Shown one piece after another: positions 1 to 7,042 of a DNA stretch of 64,000 nucleotides. Within the stretch, counting starts at the first letter, position 1, and the number at the start of each line of letters is the position of its first letter. The position numbers and the translations under genes were made by a program. Below the pieces are notes generated by a model. The model did no database searches, was not told where the DNA came from, and worked only from the letters and a program-made list of their open reading frames with translations. Origin of the DNA: Bacteroidales bacterium (GTDB lineage: Bacteria > Bacteroidota > Bacteroidia > Bacteroidales > UBA3663); NCBI GenBank assembly GCA_017449065.1, contig JAFSKF010000040.1, positions 101,525-165,524 on the forward strand, given 5' to 3'.

Positions 1-1905
1 TTGCTCGATAGGCAGGGGCACGAACTCGATTCGCAGGATGTGACCTTCGGCATGCGCGAGGTGTCGGCCGATGCCCATTATGTCCGCATCAACGGGAAGC
101 CTGTCTTCCTGCGCGGCAACGTCGATGGTGCCCAGTTCCCGCTTACGGGCCATCCTGCCACCGATGCTCCCTATTGGATTCACTACTTCCAGGCGCTTCG
201 GCAATGGGGCTTCAACATGGTGCGCTTCCACAGCTGGTGTCCGCCGGAAGTCGCCTTTGCCGTAGCCGACAGCCTGGGATTCTATTTGCAGCCGGAATGT
301 TCGTCGTGGCCGAATCACACCGTCATGCCCCGGGAGGGCAACGATGTGGAGCGCTACATCGAGCAGGAAGCCGAGCAGATCCTGCGGGCTTATGGCAACC
401 ATCCTTCGTTTGTCTTGTTTTCGGGTGGCAACGAGCCCAAGGGCACCGAGTGGGTGAAGATGGCAGAGCGGTGGACGGCTTATTGGGCCAAGAAAGATCC
501 GCGACGTCTCTACACCGGTTTCGCCACCGGCGGCAGCTGGGCTTGGGCAAGGGGCAACCAGTTCCACATGCGGGCAGGCTTGCGCGGTCTCGACTGGAAC
601 CGCCGTCAGCCCGAAAGCATGTCCGATTTCAGTGCCGCCATCGACACGCTCCGCCAGCCCTTCCTTGCGCACGAGGTGGGGCAGTGGTGCGCCTATCCGA
701 ACCTCCGCGAGATTCCCAAATTCACGGGCCTGATGCAGCCCAGCTTCCATCTCATTGCCCGTCAGTTCCTGCAGCAGGCGGGCATGGCGCAGCTGGCCGA
801 TTCGTTCGTGCTGGCTTCCGGCCGTCTGCAGATGCTGTGCTATAAGCATGAGCTGGAGCGCTTGCGTCGCACCCGCAACTATGGCGGTTACGCCCTGCTC
901 TCCATTGCCGATTATCTGGGCCAGGGAACCGCCACCGAGGGCATGCTCGATGTGTTCTACGACCCCAAGCCTTACGCCACCCCCGAAGAATGGCTTCAGT
1001 GGGCGGGTCCGGTGGTGCCTCTCTTGCGCACCCGAAGGTTCACGTATGCTGCGTCCGACACGATTCGCCTGGGTCTTGAGCTCTCGAACCTTGGCGCCGA
1101 CACCCTCAGGCAAGCCGTCGCTTCGTGGACGCTCTCCGACGCCAGCGGGCACGTCTATGCCTCCCGGACCTATGCCCCGCAGGATTATCCTTTTGGCAGC
1201 GGCCTCGAAATCGCGCACGAGGTCTTGCCCTTGTCCGCACTGGCTTTGGCCGATGCCACCGCGCTGGAGTTCCGGCTTCAGGTGGGGCCTTACAGCAACC
1301 GTTGGCGTTTCTGGGTCTATCCCGATGCTCCCGATTTGCAGGAGGGCGATGTCTATGTCACCCGTGTGCCCGATGCCAAGGCGCAGCAGGTGTTGGCTCG
1401 GGGCGGGAAAGTGCTGCTCCTGGCAGCCAATCAGGTCAACTACGGGCGCGGCATCCGTCAGTCCTTGCTGCCCGTTTTCTGGAATCCGCTTTGGATGGGC
1501 GACTATTCATCGCAGACCTACGGATTGCTGATTCGCCACCAGAGTCCGATGTTCCGCCATTTTCCCACCTCGTTCCACAGCGACCTCCAGTGGTGGGAAA
1601 TCGTGAACCGTTCCTATCCGATGCTGCTCGATGATATGCCTGCCGATCTGGTTCCCACGGTGCAGTCCATCGGCTATGCGCTCAGCACTTCCCGCATGGG
1701 CGTTATCTTCGAGGCCCGCGTCGGCAGCGGTCGGATCGTGGTCGTCAATGCCGACCTGAACACGAATCTCAGCCATCGCATTGCAGCCCGTCAGCTCCGG
1801 TCTTCCATCCTGCAATACATGAATTCCGCTGACTTCCAGCCCCGCACATCGGTCACCTGGCAGCAGGTTTACGACCTTTTTGTGAAGTATAAGCAGATTT
1901 TATAG
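1..1905 (+). CDS. Glycoside hydrolase family 2-type enzyme, 5'-truncated
   Basis: C-terminal 634 residues of a large secreted or periplasmic glycosidase. The reading frame enters from the left edge, so the N-terminal sugar-binding and signal regions are missing and the TTG at base 1 is not a start. A GH2-like TIM barrel is visible: the acid/base Glu lies in 'FSGGNEPKG' (E145 of the visible part) and the likely nucleophile Glu in 'FLAHEVGQW' (E225). After about residue 330 come beta-rich accessory domains. The family includes beta-galactosidases, glucuronidases and exo-glucosaminidases, and the exact linkage cannot be read here. GH105 (3.7 kb) and the uronate catabolic genes (7-15 kb) nearby suggest a role in pectin or rhamnogalacturonan side-chain removal; that is inference. 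The gene ends at TAG 1903-1905. Confidence 0.8.
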   Translation: MLDRQGHELDSQDVTFGMREVSADAHYVRINGKPVFLRGNVDGAQFPLTGHPATDAPYWIHYFQALRQWGFNMVRFHSWCPPEVAFAVADSLGFYLQPECSSWPNHTVMPREGNDVERYIEQEAEQILRAYGNHPSFVLFSGGNEPKGTEWVKMAERWTAYWAKKDPRRLYTGFATGGSWAWARGNQFHMRAGLRGLDWNRRQPESMSDFSAAIDTLRQPFLAHEVGQWCAYPNLREIPKFTGLMQPSFHLIARQFLQQAGMAQLADSFVLASGRLQMLCYKHELERLRRTRNYGGYALLSIADYLGQGTATEGMLDVFYDPKPYATPEEWLQWAGPVVPLLRTRRFTYAASDTIRLGLELSNLGADTLRQAVASWTLSDASGHVYASRTYAPQDYPFGSGLEIAHEVLPLSALALADATALEFRLQVGPYSNRWRFWVYPDAPDLQEGDVYVTRVPDAKAQQVLARGGKVLLLAANQVNYGRGIRQSLLPVFWNPLWMGDYSSQTYGLLIRHQSPMFRHFPTSFHSDLQWWEIVNRSYPMLLDDMPADLVPTVQSIGYALSTSRMGVIFEARVGSGRIVVVNADLNTNLSHRIAARQLRSSILQYMNSADFQPRTSVTWQQVYDLFVKYKQIL

Positions 1906-1919
1906 CCGAACTCTCTTTT

Positions 1920-1941
1920 TTCCCGCCCGATTTTGCGGGAA
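1920..1941 (+). terminator. Hairpin downstream of GH2 gene
   Basis: Stem TTCCCGC / GCGGGAA with an 8-nt loop starts 15 bases after the GH2 stop. The T-run lies before rather than after the stem on the plus strand, so it is a weak intrinsic terminator or an mRNA-end stabilising structure. Confidence 0.35.
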
Positions 1942-1970
1942 TTGCAAAATATTCTCCCCTTTTCCCCACA

Positions 1971-2025
1971 TTTTTCCCCCGATTGCTGCGCTGTTTCGGA
2001 AAAAAGATGTATATTTGCACCCGAA
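1971..2025 (+). repeat. Promoter module duplicated at 45491-45547 (inverted)
   Basis: From the T-run through 'TTGCTGCGCTGTTTCGG' and the -7 box to 'GCACCCGAA', this stretch matches the complement of 45491-45547 with very few differences. In both places it immediately precedes a small antitoxin-like gene. Sharing of ~55 bp of non-coding DNA upstream of unrelated small genes points to a duplicated cassette rather than chance. Confidence 0.8.
2010..2017 (+). promoter_or_regulatory. Bacteroidetes -7 box (TATATTTG)
   Basis: Perfect TAnnTTTG, 36 bases before the ATG of the 58-aa gene. The best -33 candidate is the TTG at 1983-1985, with slightly long spacing. Confidence 0.75.
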
Positions 2026-2052
2026 TAGTTCAATATTTAATACCTATTAGTC

Positions 2053-2229
2053 ATGAAGATAGGTGATAACGTACTGATTTCGCCCGAAGTAACTCACAAG
2101 AGCGACTGGACACTGGGCACGGTGATTGAAGTGGAAGCAAATCCCTTTGTGGGCACAGTGATTTCTGTTAAGACTCCCGCCGGAGAAATCTACTTCGATA
2201 AGGAATATATGTTCAAGTCTGCCAATTGA
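2053..2229 (+). CDS. 58-aa protein, possible antitoxin of a VapD-type pair
   Basis: Short complete gene beginning 'MKIGDNVLISPE' and ending '...YMFKSAN', with its own TAnnTTTG promoter 36 bp upstream. No signal peptide or membrane segment; predicted to be a small beta-rich protein. Only 5 bases separate its TGA from the ATG of a vapD-like reading frame. Small genes directly before vapD are known antitoxins in Haemophilus (VapX/VapD), so an antitoxin role is inferred from position and size, not from a recognised motif. Its putative toxin partner is broken, which would leave it an orphan antitoxin. It could instead be an unrelated small regulatory protein. Confidence 0.6.
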   Translation: MKIGDNVLISPEVTHKSDWTLGTVIEVEANPFVGTVISVKTPAGEIYFDKEYMFKSAN

Positions 2230-2234
2230 ATCCT

Positions 2235-2324
2235 ATGTACGCACTCAGTTTCGATATGAACATCGGTGACCTGGAGGAGCACTACGGTGATCTGGAAAGA
2301 ATACGCGGGCTCCGAACCGTCTGA
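2235..2324 (+). pseudogene. vapD: VapD-like toxin stump
   Basis: The first 18 codons, 'MYALSFDMNIGDLEEHYG', resemble the start of VapD (virulence-associated protein D), a small endoribonuclease usually about 90 aa with an N-terminal 'MYA.aFD' strand. After codon 18 the DNA changes abruptly into the tail of an LRR protein gene, read out of frame here, and the frame stops at 2322-2324 after 29 codons. The active ferredoxin-like fold cannot form from this fragment. The breakpoint lies at about 2288. Assignment rests on a short match. Confidence 0.5.
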
Positions 2325-2454
2325 CATCACTTCCGTCAACGCCAATGAGACAGATAACGCCGTTTATTACGACCTCAGCGGCCGTCGCACCACCGGAAAG
2401 CCGGGCGAAAAGGGTCTCTTCGTGAAGGACGGCAAGAAGATTCTTGTGAAATAA
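2288..2454 (+). pseudogene. C-terminal tail of an LRR surface protein, decapitated
   Basis: From 'TGATCTGGAAAGAATA' onward the sequence encodes 'IWKEYAGSEPSDITSVNA' and continues to '...GKKILVK' plus stop. It matches almost residue for residue the C-terminus of the LRR protein at 42894-44849. The signal peptide and all leucine-rich repeats are absent. The track of identity begins inside the vapD stump, so this is a recombination scar. As in the intact copy, the 41/42-bp tandem repeats begin just after its stop codon. A 62-codon ORF from 2266 can be read but has no signal peptide and probably no function. Confidence 0.8.
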
Positions 2455-2466
2455 TCCCGAACTGTC

Positions 2467-2671
2467 GGAAACGCTCAAAAGACGTTTTGAAGACTTCCGG
2501 CGGCTCCGGAAACGCCCAAAAGACGTTTTGGAGACTTCCGGCGGCTCCGGAAACGCTCAAAAGACGTTTTGAAGACTTCCTGCGGCTCCGGAAACGCCCA
2601 AAAGACGTTTTGAAGACTTCCGGCGGCTCCGGAAACGTCCAAAAGACGTTTTGGAGACTTCCGAACCGTTC
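2467..2671 (+). repeat. Tandem repeat A, 41 bp x 5
   Basis: Five head-to-tail copies start at 2467, 2508, 2549, 2590 and 2631, each beginning 'GGAAACG(C/T)(T/C)CAAAAGACG'. Copies differ at a few positions; the last is a hybrid that ends like repeat B. Each unit boundary forms a dyad TTCCGG-5 nt-CCGGAA. There are no spacers, so this is not a CRISPR array. Confidence 0.9.
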
Positions 2672-2870
2672 GGAAACCTTGCGCGGGGCGGAAATGACCT
2701 CGCCGAACCGTTCGGAAACCCTGCGCGGGGCGGAAACGACCTCGCCGAACCGTTCGGAACCCTTGCGCGGGGCGGAAACGACCTCGCCGAACCGTTCGGA
2801 AACCTTGCGCGGGGTGGAAATGACCTCGCCGAACCGTTCGGAAACCCTGCGCGGGGCGGAAACGAAGTAA
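2672..2870 (+). repeat. Tandem repeat B, 42 bp x ~5
   Basis: Copies start at 2672, 2714, 2756, 2798 and 2840 (last partial); core 'CTTGCGCGGGGCGGAAA' then 'GACCTCGCCGAACCGTTC'. Each junction carries the dyad CCGAAC-C-GTTCGG. The same unit occurs about six times on the opposite strand at 42657-42893. Confidence 0.9.
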
Positions 2871-2876
2871 GAATTT

Positions 2877-2917
2877 GAATCCGTAATCTGTTTTCGGGCA
2901 GGTTACGGATTCTTTTT
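2877..2917 (+). terminator. Intrinsic terminator after the repeat array
   Basis: Stem GAATCCGTAA / TTACGGATTC with a 16-nt loop followed by TTTTTC. It isolates the repeat region from the downstream operon. Confidence 0.8.
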
Positions 2918-2972
2918 CGGCCCGGGGGTGAGATTTTTGGGGCGGGAAGGTGGGAATATTGGAAATAATGCG

Positions 2973-2980
2973 TATCTTTG
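2973..2980 (+). promoter_or_regulatory. -7 box (TATCTTTG) for plug protein/GH105 operon
   Basis: TAnnTTTG lies 24 bases before ATG 3004. No convincing -33 element at the usual spacing. Confidence 0.65.
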
Positions 2981-3003
2981 CGCCGACAAACTAACCATCG
3001 CTT

Positions 3004-3723
3004 ATGAAAAACTTAGGAAAAATCTGCGTGCTTCTGCTCTTGGCCGGATGCTGGCAGTCGGCAGAGGCAAAGAAGACGAAGGCAAGCGAGCAGCATGTGT
3101 ATTTCAACGGAGTGGTGACCGATGCCTTCAAAAGTCCGCTGAAAGGGGTGAGGGTCTATACGCGGTCGCGCAGCTATTCCACACGGACCAACAAGGAAGG
3201 AAAGTTCGGCCTGACCGACGTCGGCGAGGGCGATACGCTGCACCTGGAATATCAGAAGCAGCACTACGCCATCCCCGTGCAGGGACGTCGGGGCATGCGC
3301 ATCGTCCTGGGCGACCAGCTGGTGCCGCAGGCCTCGGAGGATCAGGAACTGGCCGACATCGGCTACGGGTTCGTCAAGCGCCGCGAGAAGGTGATTTCGA
3401 GCAGCGGCATCCCCGGCGAGGTGCTGGCTCGCACCGGAAAGACCAATCTGCTCGATGCGATGATCGGGCTGGTGCCGGGGCTGTATGTGGTGCCCAACGG
3501 ACGTCCAGGCATTTCGCCCACAGTGCGCATCAGGGGCGAGAACAGCATATTGGCCGACTGCACGCCGCTGTTTGTGGTCGATGGAGTGGTTACGCCGTCG
3601 CTCGACTATCTGAACATTCACGACGTGGAGAGCGTGGAGGTGCTGAAGGATGCATCCATCTACGGAGTGCGCGGTGCCAACGGCGCCATATTGGTACATA
3701 CTAAAACAGGAAAACGAAAATGA
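3004..3723 (+). CDS. Plug-only TonB-receptor-like lipoprotein
   Basis: 239 aa. A hydrophobic leader ends in a lipobox 'LLAGC', so a lipoprotein is predicted. A carboxypeptidase-regulatory-like beta-sandwich covers about residues 30-105. A SusC-type plug domain follows, with 'GLVPGLYVVPNGRPG', 'VRIRGENSI', 'PLFVVDGVV' and 'VEVLKDASIYGVRGANGAI'. The protein ends exactly where a SusC barrel would begin, so it has no transmembrane pore. Such proteins could occlude or regulate a receptor, or be a relic. The stop overlaps the GH105 start (ATGA at 3720-3723), so the two are translationally coupled. Confidence 0.75.
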   Translation: MKNLGKICVLLLLAGCWQSAEAKKTKASEQHVYFNGVVTDAFKSPLKGVRVYTRSRSYSTRTNKEGKFGLTDVGEGDTLHLEYQKQHYAIPVQGRRGMRIVLGDQLVPQASEDQELADIGYGFVKRREKVISSSGIPGEVLARTGKTNLLDAMIGLVPGLYVVPNGRPGISPTVRIRGENSILADCTPLFVVDGVVTPSLDYLNIHDVESVEVLKDASIYGVRGANGAILVHTKTGKRK

Positions 3724-5339
3724 ATACCCGAAGACTTATGAAATTACTCGGATTACCGTTGCTGGGCCTTACGATGGCCGTGCAACTGGCCTCTTGCCAG
3801 CAGAAAGCAGTGGCCGACAATACGTATCGCGATGTGGCTTTCGACTCGACGCAGCTCTATAGCCGCCTGCTCATCGACAGCCGCCTGAACGACTTCTACA
3901 CCAACAAGACGCAGGTGGGCCTGAACCTGTTCGACGCCCGGGGAAACATGGTGAAGCAGAATGCAGGCGGCGCCTCGCGCCTGAAGTTCGACTATGTGGT
4001 GGGCCTGGTCACCAAGGCGCTCATCGAGGCTGCCGACTATTATCAGGATTCGCTTTTCGCCCGCCCCTGGTTCTATGCGGTGCAGGATTATGCCAACACG
4101 TTCGCCGCTCAGGTGCCGACCACGGGCGGCAGCCTCGACGACCTGAATGCCAGCAAGATGTACAGCACGATTTGCGACCTGACGGAAACCGGCGGTGCTT
4201 TTGCCTCGGTGGCCGATGCCTCGACGCACCGGAATGCCATCGAAGCCATGCAGCGTGCGGTGAAGGGTCTGTCGGACGCCAACAAGACCTACGTCATCAA
4301 GGCTTCGACCAATGCGACGGCAGCCGGCGGCTGGTGGCACAAGAAAGGATATGTCGATCAGATGTGGCTCGACGGCCAATACATGGGCCCCGCCCTGCTG
4401 GCGCAGATGCAAAAGTACGGCCTGCACATTGCCGATGCCCGAACCGACTGGCAGACCATCACCCGGCAGTTCGACATCACCTGGCACTATCTGTGGGATG
4501 AGGAGAAGCAGCTCCTGTGGCACGCATTCTCGGCCGATCCGGCCAATGCGGCTTCCTACTGCTGGGCCGATCCGGAGACGGGACGCTCTGCCGAATATTG
4601 GGGACGCGCCTGCGGCTGGTACTTCCTGGCGCTGGTGGATGTGCTCGAACTCATGCCCGAAGATCTGGACTATGCGCCCACGCAGTCCTCACTGGCCGGC
4701 TATAGCACGAACTGCCGCACACGGTTGCAGCAATATCTGGAGGCATTGGCGCAGGGCCTGAAAGCCCGTCAGGATGAAGCCTCGGGCTGCTGGTATCAGC
4801 TGTTGGCCTACGATGGCAGTTTCTCGGCTTCCACGTATCAGGGCAGGTCGTACGGCAAAACCTATAACTATCTGGAGGCTTCTGCCTCGGCCATCTTCAC
4901 GGCTTCCTACCTGAAGGCCATACGTCTGGGTTTGCTTTCGTCCGAAGAATACCTGCCCGTAGCGCGGAAAGCGTACGAGGGTTTCGTGGCAGAGTTCGTA
5001 AAGCAGAAGCAGGATGGCACCTACGAACTGATCAACAGCTGTGCATCGGCTGGCCTGGGCGGCAGCAATTTCCGCGACGGCTCGGCGGCTTATTATCTGT
5101 TGGGCAGCGATGTGACAAAGATCACCACCTATACGGAAGGGAAGGTGCTGGGTGCGTTCATCTTGGCCTCGGTCGAATACGAGCGCATGCGGGCTTCGCA
5201 GCAGGCATCGGGCCTCACGACCGTCCGGCAGGAGGCCAGGCCAGAGTCGGGGCAGGCACATTCGTTGGCGGGACAGCGGCTGCCTTCCGGCTACGAGGAC
5301 GGTATCATAATCCGCGACAACCGGATCATCAAACGCTGA
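3720..5339 (+). CDS. GH105 unsaturated rhamnogalacturonyl hydrolase, lipoprotein
   Basis: 539 aa of the GH88/GH105 (alpha/alpha)6-barrel family, which removes the 4,5-unsaturated galacturonate left by polysaccharide lyases. The leader ends in lipobox 'LASC'. Family signatures include 'GYVDQMWLDGQYMGPALL' with the catalytic-type Asp and 'EYWGRACGWYFLALVDVL'. The C-terminus continues past the barrel into a ~45-residue tail ending 'IIIRDNRIIKR', which resembles the tail of the LRR and pectate lyase proteins in this window. It is coupled to the plug protein by a 4-bp overlap and followed by a strong terminator. Its product, a keto-uronate, would feed the uxa/kdg pathway about 2 kb away. Confidence 0.88.
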   Translation: MNTRRLMKLLGLPLLGLTMAVQLASCQQKAVADNTYRDVAFDSTQLYSRLLIDSRLNDFYTNKTQVGLNLFDARGNMVKQNAGGASRLKFDYVVGLVTKALIEAADYYQDSLFARPWFYAVQDYANTFAAQVPTTGGSLDDLNASKMYSTICDLTETGGAFASVADASTHRNAIEAMQRAVKGLSDANKTYVIKASTNATAAGGWWHKKGYVDQMWLDGQYMGPALLAQMQKYGLHIADARTDWQTITRQFDITWHYLWDEEKQLLWHAFSADPANAASYCWADPETGRSAEYWGRACGWYFLALVDVLELMPEDLDYAPTQSSLAGYSTNCRTRLQQYLEALAQGLKARQDEASGCWYQLLAYDGSFSASTYQGRSYGKTYNYLEASASAIFTASYLKAIRLGLLSSEEYLPVARKAYEGFVAEFVKQKQDGTYELINSCASAGLGGSNFRDGSAAYYLLGSDVTKITTYTEGKVLGAFILASVEYERMRASQQASGLTTVRQEARPESGQAHSLAGQRLPSGYEDGIIIRDNRIIKR

Positions 5340-5389
5340 GGATGGGGGAAAGGAGAGACAAAACGAAAGATAGAGGACAGACAAAAAAG

Positions 5390-5425
5390 CGGGAGCACTT
5401 CAGGCAGGTGCTCCCGTTTGTTTTT
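5390..5425 (+). terminator. Intrinsic terminator after GH105
   Basis: Stem CGGGAGCAC / GTGCTCCCG, 9-nt loop, then TTTGTTTTT. An A-run on the left side makes it usable from the minus strand too, where the convergent lipoprotein gene ends. Confidence 0.9.
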
Positions 5426-5448
5426 AGGATTGTGTCGCAGTCGGGTTA

Positions 5449-6021
5449 TTACTCGTCATATTCGTCCAGCCAGTAGCCGGGCTTGCCTTTGTAGTGGATG
5501 GTCAGTTTCTTGAACTGGCTTTCCTTTTGCTCATTGTAGTTGTCGTCGTCAGCGTCAAAGAGTTTTGTGGCTTCGAAATCGAGGGTATAGGTGTCGCCCG
5601 ATTTGGCAACGATGACAGTTCCTTCTGCCCCGACGCTTTTGGCAGGGTTCTGTTCGCCGTAAACGGGCTGCTCGATGGCTACGTAGGCATAGGCAGGATA
5701 TTCGCCGCTTTCGAGTGTGGTCGATTTCAGCTCATAGATGCCGATGGAAGCGTAGTTCCACTTGGCGTCTCGCGATGGCTGGGAATTGATGTCCAGGTTC
5801 GAGATGAAAACGGCAATGGATTGATACTCGGCATCGTATTCGCCGGAGAAATAGCCATAAGGCGTTGAATACGACTTGCTGTCGAGCGTGATGGAGCCTT
5901 TGCCCTTGCCGCTGCTGGTAGCCACGCTACCGCCGTTATCGTCGTCGTCATCGTCGCCGCACGACACAAAACCGGCACTCATTACGGCCATTGCCATCAT
6001 CAGATAGAGAAACTTTTTCAT
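5449..6021 (-). CDS. Surface-exposed lipoprotein of unknown function
   Basis: 190 aa. The signal peptide ends in lipobox 'GFVSC', followed directly by 'GDDDDDDNGG'. An acidic run just after the lipidated Cys is the Bacteroidetes lipoprotein export signal for display on the outer face of the outer membrane. The rest is a soluble, beta-rich domain rich in Tyr, Ser and Asp ('YYSxxYDAEYQ'-like composition) with no family I recognise. A minus-strand TATCTTTG promoter lies about 120 bases upstream, back to back with the rdgB promoter. Confidence 0.75.
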   Translation of the reverse strand: MKKFLYLMMAMAVMSAGFVSCGDDDDDDNGGSVATSSGKGKGSITLDSKSYSTPYGYFSGEYDAEYQSIAVFISNLDINSQPSRDAKWNYASIGIYELKSTTLESGEYPAYAYVAIEQPVYGEQNPAKSVGAEGTVIVAKSGDTYTLDFEATKLFDADDDNYNEQKESQFKKLTIHYKGKPGYWLDEYDE

Positions 6022-6138
6022 GATAAATTTGATTTTTTTGCCGGAGTCTTTCGTTTTGGGGTTACTTGGGGGTTACAGATTATGATTTCAGAGGAGACTC
6101 CGTTGCCTTTTCCATCTCTTCTTGCAACTTCTATGGCG

Positions 6139-6146
6139 CAAAGATA
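6139..6146 (-). promoter_or_regulatory. Minus-strand -7 box (TATCTTTG)
   Basis: CAAAGATA on the plus strand; a TTTG -33 element lies 20 bases upstream on the minus strand. Drives the lipoprotein gene and leaves a ~115-nt leader. Confidence 0.75.
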
Positions 6147-6209
6147 GGATACATTTCTACTATTTCCAAAAAAATTGAAGAAAAACTTGCTTATTCGGAG
6201 AAAAAGGGC

Positions 6210-6217
6210 TAAATTTG
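6210..6217 (+). promoter_or_regulatory. -7 box (TAAATTTG) for rdgB
   Basis: TAnnTTTG 20 bases before ATG 6237, with TTG about 20 bases further upstream. Confidence 0.75.
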
Positions 6218-6236
6218 CGTCGCTTAATCCAAATGT

Positions 6237-6851
6237 ATGAAGAAAATTGTGTTTGCGACGAACAATCGTCATAAGATTGAGGAAGTCCGTGGATTACTGA
6301 AGAAAGCGAGTCCCGTGCTGTCTGAGGAGTTCGAAATCCTGTCATTGGCCGACATCGGCTGCACGGAAGACATCCCCGAAACGGGTTCCACTTTCGCTGA
6401 GAATGCGTTCCTGAAAGCAGAATATGTGAAGGTCCACTACGATATGGATTGCTTTGCCGACGACAGCGGTCTGGAGGTTCGCGCCTTGGGCATGGAGCCG
6501 GGTGTGCGCTCAGCCCGTTATGCCGATGTCCTGGGCCGTACGCACGACAGCGAAGCCAACATGGACAAACTCCTGCAGAACCTGCAGAACGTGAGGGACC
6601 GTCAGGCTCAGTTCCGCACGGTCATCGTGCTCCTGATGGACGGAAAGAAGGAGGAGTTCGAGGGCATTTGCCGGGGCGAGATCATGCAGGAACGTTCGGG
6701 CAAGGAAGGTTTTGGCTACGATCCGATCTTCCGGCCGGAAGGACACACCGTGACCTTCGCTGAAATGACGATGGAAGCAAAGAACCAGATCAGCCATCGG
6801 GGACAGGCTGTCCGCAAACTGGTGGATTATCTGATCCAGTCGGTGAAGTAG
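6237..6851 (+). CDS. rdgB: XTP/dITP pyrophosphatase (RdgB/HAM1)
   Basis: 204 aa, normal length. It hydrolyses deaminated purine nucleotides (dITP, XTP) to monophosphates and so keeps hypoxanthine and xanthine out of DNA and RNA; cytosolic. Family motifs: 'FATNNRHKIEEV' at the N-terminus for substrate and phosphate binding, 'GSTFAENAFLKA', 'CFADDSGLEV' with the metal-binding Asp pair, and 'GFGYDPIF' near residue 160. It is monocistronic, with its own promoter 20 bp upstream and a hairpin after the gene. Confidence 0.95.
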   Translation: MKKIVFATNNRHKIEEVRGLLKKASPVLSEEFEILSLADIGCTEDIPETGSTFAENAFLKAEYVKVHYDMDCFADDSGLEVRALGMEPGVRSARYADVLGRTHDSEANMDKLLQNLQNVRDRQAQFRTVIVLLMDGKKEEFEGICRGEIMQERSGKEGFGYDPIFRPEGHTVTFAEMTMEAKNQISHRGQAVRKLVDYLIQSVK

Positions 6852-6880
6852 TTCTCCGGCAATCCGGACATTTAGAATCC

Positions 6881-6935
6881 CATCGGAATCCTTTCGAAAT
6901 CCCTTCGAAATCCTTTCGAAATCCCTTCGAAAAAC
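6881..6935 (+). repeat. 11-bp tandem repeat x 5
   Basis: Units (C/T)TTCGAAATCC start at 6881 (degenerate), 6892, 6903, 6914 and 6925 (degenerate). Each carries the palindrome TTCGAA. It lies in the rdgB-uxaA intergenic space just before a terminator. Confidence 0.8.
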
Positions 6936-6954
6936 GATTTGTACAAAAAAACAA

Positions 6955-6990
6955 TAACAGCGGTTGACGTTTGCCAGCCGCTGTTACTTT
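6955..6990 (+). terminator. Bidirectional terminator between rdgB and uxaA
   Basis: Stem TAACAGCGG / CCGCTGTTA with a 14-nt loop, flanked by an A-rich run on the left and CTTTTAT on the right. Serves the convergent rdgB and uxaA units. Confidence 0.8.
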
Positions 6991-7042
6991 TATACATTAT
7001 ATTATATAGTCAGTTCGGAATATTATAAGCCGGTTCGGAGCG

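Noticed and set aside
2467..2870. CRISPR array
   Set aside because: Units are contiguous without unique spacers and no cas genes are present.
2487..2878. ORFs of 127 and 75 aa running through the tandem repeats
   Set aside because: They are open only because the repeats lack stops; repeat A is 41 bp, so its frame changes each copy, and no promoter or start signal fits.
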